From the NCBI RefSeq assembly GCF_000264905.1, contig NW_006763144.1, positions 124,001 through 188,000 on the forward strand: a stretch of DNA of 64,000 nucleotides, read 5' to 3'. The translations under genes were made by a program, and so were the position numbers. Shown in pieces: positions 57,902 through 64,000 of the stretch. Source of the DNA: Stereum hirsutum FP-91666 SS1. Taxonomy: Eukaryota; Basidiomycota; Agaricomycetes; Russulales; Stereaceae. A model generated the notes under the pieces. The model was not told the DNA's origin and made no database searches. It worked only from the letters and a program-made list of their open reading frames with translations. Position 1 is the first letter of the stretch. Each line of letters begins with the position of its first letter.

Positions 57902-58953
57902 GTTGTGTCGAGGGTCTGTGAGAGTATTGTTAGATTAATAAGATGTCATTGGGCGAAAAAGAGAAGCCATACCTACTGAAGGATTTGGCGATTGCGCAGG
58001 GAGCTCTCAGCGAAGTCCTGGGGAAAGTCGAGCACCATTGCCCTCATATTTGTAGATATCTGGGAGGGTGAAGGTGCGGGGATAATCTCGCCCTCGAAGT
58101 ATATGCAAGTCCTATACACAGAGCTCCGAGGTGATGTATGGTGAAGAGGCAAGTCATCACGCCAGAGACAACTTTTATGATACAGTGCGGAGATTTGGAT
58201 GCGTTCTCGTACCAATTTGTCGATGAATGGGCGCATAAAATTCGCAGGTAGGAGTCATTCGGGAGCAGAAGACTTATAGTTTTCTAGAGAATCAGTATGA
58301 CCGTTCCTATTGAGTGATACAAGTAACCCAGACCTAGGCTCTGACCAACCGTTATATTTGAAATCGTGAAGATAATCGTTCACTGTTATAACACCCAGAC
58401 CAGCCAGCTTCAATTGTACAGAAAAATGGTCAACGTACCCAGATCAATCAGATATGAGAATCCAGGAACACGCAGTAAAAGTTCGAGAGTGCCGTGTACA
58501 ATGTTGAGACCCCGGGCAGATGATGGCATGAGCTAGCACCTATTTACCCTCTTTCGCTCTGGCGGCCGCAATCACCGAGCTTTTCGAATCGAATACATGG
58601 GCATCGAGGGACCGTGACAGTCGGAGAGTCCGTTGGGCCACAAAGGCCCTGGGAAGCGAAAAGCGGAGATACAATAATCTCGGAGGTTCCCGAACTCTTT
58701 GTGTCAATCCACATTGAAAGGACTCGGATGGCCGCTCGTCTGTTTCAACATCCACCATATATGCAAGTGGTCAAGCTGTCCATTCCTAGGTGTGTTGCCG
58801 ACTCCGGCTTGATACAATTTTTTTTTGGCTTTTTTGCAGTGCAGATGATGATCAAATAAATTGAAAGTGGTTGAGTGCCGAGTTGTAGTATTCGATTCCT
58901 GTCATCGTTATGCTTATACGATCTGTGTTCGCCATAAAGATAGTACGTATCTG
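57902..58953. other. intergenic region with a dispersed repeat copy
   Basis: Contains repeat copy 2 at 58325-58392. A minus-strand open frame at 58540-58758 (RSLDAHVFDSKSSVIAAARA) looks mildly protein-like but is isolated; it is not called. Confidence 0.35.
58325..58392 (-). repeat. dispersed repeat, copy 2
   Basis: On the minus strand it reads TATAACAGTGAACGATT, TTCACG, TTTCAAATATAACGG and TTGGTCAGAGCCTAGG, in the same order as copy 1 at 40347-40414, with small indels. Confidence 0.65.
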
Positions 58954-60926
58954 TCAGCTCTGCGACATCACAATCTGCATCTGCCGAGTCCCGAGCTCAC
59001 TAAAACCATTCGATAGCTCTAAGTCACGTTGGTCATCCGCTTCTTTCTGCAATTCCATGGCTCTTTCACCAAGCAAGCCCCACTCGATCCACCAACTCTC
59101 AGCTGCATCCCGCCCGTCGCATCCCCAGTTCTCGTAAAATGCCTGCCACTGTCTTCGCAGCTCCATGTTCTGCTCCTCAGAGATCATGTCCTCTTCACTG
59201 GCACTGCTAGTGCTCCTGACATATCCGACGTTTCGCTCGATATCAGCCTTCTTTTGCTCTGCCCACGTGTGGTCTCTGGCTTTCCGCTCGGGACCGGGAG
59301 GTAACTGAAGTATCGTGAGGTTATCAAGTTCGAGTTCGAGTAGCCTGGATGCGCGCGGTTTCCGGATCTGCTCGTAGGCGTGTAGGAAGAGGGAAATTTG
59401 GGACGGGTGGCGCAAGTGGGAAAATAGCGTGCCGAGGAAGCTAGCTTCTTCCAGTATGATAGGTGCACCGGGGAAAGAACCAGGCTGTAAAGTACGAATT
59501 TAACACGGGAGCGATCACGCGAATTGGGACACAAGCAAGGTGAAGACATACAGGAAACGGATGAGCAGCTTCTCCCGTAATGATGATGCTCTCGGACTCG
59601 TCAATCCATGAGTCGGCATGGGGGAGTATGTCTGTCTTGACGCGTTCGAGGGACGAGAGATGCTCAATGACCGACCTGAGTCTGGAGAATATGGAATGCA
59701 TCAAGACAAAATCTAGCACAGTAGAGACTGTACGCACCGTGGATCAAGCTTGTCCCCGTACTTCAAACAATTGGCAGGGACTGAAGTGCCCCAACCTGCT
59801 GAGTCACCGTCACCAAGCTCCTCAACTTGCCAGAAGGTACAGAGCCAAAAGTCGTCGTTGCACTGGCATCGCATATGAATTGTCAGAGGGAGATGTCTTT
59901 GCATGCATTCTATCGAACGGAACCTACGATGGGATATGCTGTCGAAACAATAACAATCTCAAATCAGTATGAGTCAGAAGCGCCGGAAAGAATCAGAATA
60001 TTACACATTGCGTAGTGTTTATTTCCTAGCCACAGCGGATGTCTCATCTCCAACACCTCTCTCAATTGTTCGTCGCCTTGCATTGTCTCGAACGGGATGG
60101 TTCCGGTATAAAGGACCTTGCCGGACGTGGTAGGTGTGTCGGGTACTCTTTCGATAGCCTGTCGAACCAGGCTTCGATGACCATCAGCCCCAATGACGAT
60201 GCCAGCCTGATGAACATCTCCAGTGGCGAGTGTAATGGATGGCTTGTTAGGATCGCATCCTGACTCCGAACAGGAGGCGTCTCCCGTGTCTGAAGTAGGA
60301 GGGTGAACGGCGACGACAGTAGCGCCTGTGATTATTTCGACCCCAGACTTCAGGGCGAGGTTTCGCAGCAACTCGTGAAGGTCACGATGCTGAACCATCC
60401 CGATGGACCAATTTTCGTCAAGATGTACATGGTCGTATAGTCTAGTTGAAAACGCACGGAAATAGTGTACCAGCCGCCACCCAGCTCCCGCAACACTTCT
60501 TCGGGCCACCCCAAGTATCCGATTCTCTCTCCTGTCTCGACTTGATGAGGAATACACATAAAGAAGATTAGGATAATTCGACTGAAAGATTGAGAGCCAA
60601 GAGGACATACGATCGATGAACTCAGTTGATGCCACCTTAAATGCTCGCACCGTGAATTCTTCCCAGACGCCCCACTGCTCAAGGACCTTACAGCCATTTG
60701 GCGTTACTCGGAATCCACTGGCGGCCGAGTTACTCGTTCCCGAAGACGCGTCAAAGACGCGTACGCGGTGTTTTGACGATGCCAGTGCGTGGGCCGTAGC
60801 TAAGCCTGCTAAGCCTGAACATGCCGTTAATACATGCACTCTGGCTCCAACTGTCCAAAACGGCTGACCTCCTCCAACGATCACAAAGTCTAGTTCGAGT
60901 ACGTCTTGCTTTCTCGAGTCATTCAT
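58954..60926 (-). CDS. FAD-dependent monooxygenase, salicylate-hydroxylase-like, copy B
   Basis: Paralogue of copy A. The start MNDSRKQDVLELDFVIVGGG splices to LAGLATAHALASSKHRVRVF (GxGxxG). It continues FRVTPNGCKVLEQWGVWEEF, ETGERIGYLGWPEEVLRELG, HRDLHELLRNLALKSGVEII, GIVIGADGHRSLVRQAIERV (DG motif), and IIITGEAAHPFP, where Glu again replaces Asp of the GD motif. The C-terminal helical region shares DNLTILQLPPGPERKARDH and WWIEWGLLGERAM with copy A, and the chain ends IVMSQS. It is about 470 residues. An in-frame Met 17 codons upstream (60977) is possible, but the chosen start aligns with copy A. Exon boundaries match copy A, so the pair is a duplication. The substrate is unknown; aromatic acids are typical for the family. 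Confidence 0.88.
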
Positions 60927-61835
60927 GGTACCTTGCGTAGTGTTGGCAGTAAGTGCGAAGAGAGCAGGCAGTGGCACGATGTCGGGCGAACCACATACCT
61001 GTGTGGTGGGTATTTGTAATGGGGTGTATAACCATGTCTGGACAGAGAAGACCGCATCTAGAAATAAATGAGCGCTCTACGAGGGAATATCAGGAAGAAG
61101 ATGCCACAAGACAGAGAAGGTGGGTTCGCGGCTATTCGCCTACTGCTCCGAGTCGAGAGTTGCCATTCTCGCGCACCCACCAAGATTTCAGGTGGTATTC
61201 GGCGTGCGAGGGGAAGCCCGAAGACGAGGTTCGGAAGCCACGGTGTGGTCTGATGTTGTGTCGGAGAAGCCTTTCCCGATGTGTAGAACCTGTGAGCATG
61301 CTTGCGGTGAGTCCCTCCGGATACCCTGTACGCAACCAGGAACGGAACAATGCGGATGAACAAGATGCGAGAGATGAGAACGAGAGCTATGGAAATAGGA
61401 CATACAGGCTCTTACAGGTATCATGAGCCTACGAAAGAATTCCAGAGCACGGTATTTTTACAACAGGAGTTGGAAGGTTCGAGTTTTTGATTCGCCGATG
61501 AACGGACTTATGCATCTCACCGCAGAACCATAAATTTAAACCCCTATGTCTTCAAGAAATGGTCGCGAACCCACAAGCTGCTCGTAACACAGTCGATACA
61601 AGCAAGAGCATAAAACGCCACCACTATACACCGTCATCGCCTATGATTGCGATTCCTCTCGGCTGCAAGGACTCCGTCGACGATCAAGGTGTGGGGAAAC
61701 TTTATTGAGGGAGTAAGCGCAAAGTACGTTGGAGCATCAATCGGATATGTACAGGGCTAAAAGATCTGCATTGCCGTTGACAAGTATCATTGGGGTTAGT
61801 GTTGACTTTCCAGAAGCACCCGTAAGGCTCACCAT
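60927..61835. other. intergenic region
   Basis: Upstream of monooxygenase B and downstream of the tannase-family gene. No gene, repeat or RNA was recognised. Confidence 0.3.
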
Positions 61836-63584
61836 TCACGTCGTCGCTGCGCACACCCACTCCGTCCCATTCCACTCACTCTCAAACTCAGGCCACCTGC
61901 AATGCTCCCGCACAGTCCCGTTGCTCGATGTTCCAATGATACTATCAGGCGCCGCACCTCCTTCTACCCAGTCCACGAGCGCCAGAAGAGCATTATGCGC
62001 CGAGTCGTTGCTCGCGACCGCAATTGAGTCTCCGCGTTGTCCGAGGTTGAAGCAACCTGGGCCGCCGGTACAGTGCGCCATGCCGGGGACGAAGAAGAGA
62101 CGATAGAAATCATCGAGGTTCGAGGGGGTTAGAGCGCTGGAGATGAGGTTGTGAAGACGCTTGGATTTTCCTGACGCGATGAGCTATTTCCCTGTCAGCA
62201 AATGCATGTAAATCAGGTGCAGTACTACGTACGCCGTCAAACCGTCCATGATACGTTAAGATTTTGCCGCCTCGTTCGCGATATGCGGAGAAGTTACCGT
62301 CCCAGGTGGCGACACCACCCGGATTGATCTCATCGGCATACTCTATGTCGCCCATGCCCCAGTCGTTGAAGGTGTAGTTGGTGTTGTTATAGATTACATT
62401 CTGCCACCAGTCCTATACAGGCGCTGAAGTCTTCGAATCATCGATAGAGTGCGAAAACAGAACGACACTCACGTGAGTATACGAAAATATCGATCCATTG
62501 AAGTACAACGGTCTTTGAGTCGATGCCTCTGCTCCAGGATCGAACCTTGGATAAATTTCTTCATCCGTATTCGTGTCCATCAAGGGACTATAGATGATGC
62601 CCAGTGCTTCCACCTGCTCCTCCGTCAAGCACGGACTAGTGTCGTTCCCAGTACCGGTACCACATAACAAAACCTTTGGGTCAAAGTCACAGTCGTCCGG
62701 CTCCGTGATGATCCCGTCGGCCACCCCGTCGAGCATATCGCATTGGTCCAAGATAGCGGTAGAAACGACTGGCCAAAGTTGGTCGGGGATAAAGCTCGTA
62801 TTGGTAGTTCCGTCGGGTGCTCCTACAGCCCTACCACAATGGCCACTGAAGGCAAGAAGGTGATTGAAATCCACCGCTGGCGCACCTGCCAAAATCCCGT
62901 CGAAATCGTCCGGAAACTTCAACGCGGACTGCATCCCTTGTCTCCCACCCGTCGAGCAGCCCATATAATAGCTCTTCGAGGCGGAGGTATTGTAATATTT
63001 TTGTGCGATGGATTTACCGAGTTCGGCGGAAACGTGAATGGCTCGCCAGGCAAAGTCGTTGATGATCTCGGGTTGGTCGAGGAAGTGAACACCGTTGTCG
63101 CCGTCATGGCCATTATCGGAGCCTATTGAGGCGAAGTGGAAGGAGCTGGCGTAGTCGAGATTGCTGTAGTCGATGCCTATACACAATACCGAAAGTGCAT
63201 CGAGGGGAGATCAGTCTCGGGTCGCGCATAGAGGTAGACACGAGAAGACTTACATCCACCTAGGCCACCGTTACCAACGGTAATAAAGCGGCCGTACCAC
63301 TCATCAGGGAGCCACATCTCGAACTTCACGGATGAAGTCTCCGTGGTGTTGACTTGAGCGTAGATGCGGCAAATGGAAGACGTGACGTTCGCCGAGAACT
63401 GACATGAACCTGCGGTCGTCACGACAGAGTTGGCAGAAACATAGGCAACGTCGAGTATTGTAGTGTTTTCGAGTTGAAGTGAGCTCTGCAAGGCTGAACA
63501 GGCGGAGTTGCCGTCAATAATCGCTGAGCGAACGAGATGGACCAGGAGCAGTCCAACGAGCGACAACATTGGAGTCGTTATCAT
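61836..63584 (-). CDS. secreted tannase/feruloyl esterase family protein
   Basis: Extracellular esterase that releases phenolic acids (gallate or ferulate/coumarate) from tannins or plant cell-wall polysaccharide. The signal peptide MITTPMLSLVGLLLVHLVRS(A) is followed by SAC, then FEMWLPDEWYGRFITVGNGG. The nucleophile motif is YYMGCSTGGRQGMQSA, with the Ser preceded by Cys. Later come GILAGAPAVDFNHLL, CDMLDGVADGIITEPDDCDF (the Ca2+-binding loop region of the family), KILTYHGRFDG (Asp) and FFVPGMAHCTGGPGCFNLG (His followed by Cys). The adjacent Cys next to Ser and His is the family's CS-D-HC arrangement, a disulfide linking the catalytic residues. It ends EWNGTEWVCAATT. About 530 residues over six exons, with many N-glycosylation sites. 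An alternative Met lies at 63623. The fit with the pectate lyases suggests plant polymer breakdown. Confidence 0.93.
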
Positions 63585-64000
63585 GGTGGCGATTTTGCTT
63601 GGTATTGAGCAATAGGAGAGCAACCCCGTCTCTTTTAAACGATAGAATCAACTGACCAATACTGGGGCGATGAACGCTGCTTGTGACTTCGAGGGATAGG
63701 TCAGGGATATTCTTCGTGTGGAACATTTGCCGAGAGTCGCACATATGACCCCGCAACCGACCTTGTTGGGTCATTGTACATTATGTCCCTTGCGGATGAC
63801 CAGAGACATTTATCGCAAACTAGGTAAGGGGTAAAGGAAGGCTGCCGTTAGTAGGTCCTTGCTGGCCACAGGCCAATTACTGGCGTCGCGTTCGAATTCG
63901 AAATAGCGTAGACCTGCGTAGACGTCTGAATCCGACTCGGATACATGCAATAAGCCTGTTACAGTGACCTCCTTGAAGGTGCGTACAGTGTGGGTCTGTG
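63585..64000. other. upstream flank of the tannase-family gene
   Basis: Presumed promoter. No further gene can be supported before the window ends. Confidence 0.3.

Noticed and set aside
58540..58758. 72-residue minus-strand frame containing RSLDAHVFDSKSSVIAAARA
   Set aside because: It has no signal peptide, no partner exons and no recognised family; too weak to call.

Overview
This is nuclear DNA from a filamentous fungus, most likely a mushroom-forming basidiomycete (Agaricomycetes). Nearly every gene is split by short GT-AG introns of about 50-70 bases. The protein families also fit: a glycopeptide pair, PL1 pectate lyases, a fungal DUF262 protein and a basidiomycete-type DDE transposase. 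No rRNA, tRNA or CRISPR array was found. The species cannot be named from sequence alone.

Layout. 1-13 kb: the end of a Dal5-type MFS transporter, a 2-oxoglutarate/Fe(II) oxygenase, a phenylalanine ammonia-lyase (minus strand) and an alpha/beta hydrolase. 12.9-17.5 kb: one very long proline/serine-rich protein of unknown function (minus). 18-24.5 kb: a small conserved protein, a short-chain dehydrogenase and a degenerate amidohydrolase-fold protein (all minus), interleaved with miniature transposons. 25-26.5 kb: a pectate lyase (minus). 28-33.5 kb: a DUF262 protein (minus) and a Tcp11-family protein (plus) diverge from a shared 550-bp spacer, followed by a small Ser-rich gene with an apparent frameshift. 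34.5-36 kb: a paraoxonase-like lactonase (minus). 36.8-40.2 kb: an apparently complete DDE transposon with terminal inverted repeats, abutting a 151-bp palindrome. 41.6-45.1 kb: a second pectate lyase (plus) and the cohesion factor DCC1 (minus), the latter with four ACGCGT boxes just upstream. 47-51 kb: two paralogous secreted glycopeptide genes. 51.4-61 kb: two paralogous FAD monooxygenases (minus) around a conserved hypothetical gene and a six-cysteine secreted protein. 61.8-63.6 kb: a secreted tannase/feruloyl esterase (minus).

How the genes fit together. Pectate lyases, a tannase/feruloyl esterase, phenylalanine ammonia-lyase and aromatic-ring-type monooxygenases together suggest a plant-associated or litter/wood-decaying lifestyle that handles pectin and phenolics. 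They do not form an obvious co-regulated cluster: orientations are mixed and no biosynthetic backbone gene is present. Local duplication (pectate lyases, glycopeptides, monooxygenases) and small inverted-repeat elements shape the window. The observations most worth checking are the intact DDE element and its neighbouring palindrome, the MCB cluster at DCC1, a GC-AG intron that decides whether a glycopeptide gene is alive, and a Thr at the substrate-selectivity position of the ammonia-lyase. I found no clearly new multi-gene system.
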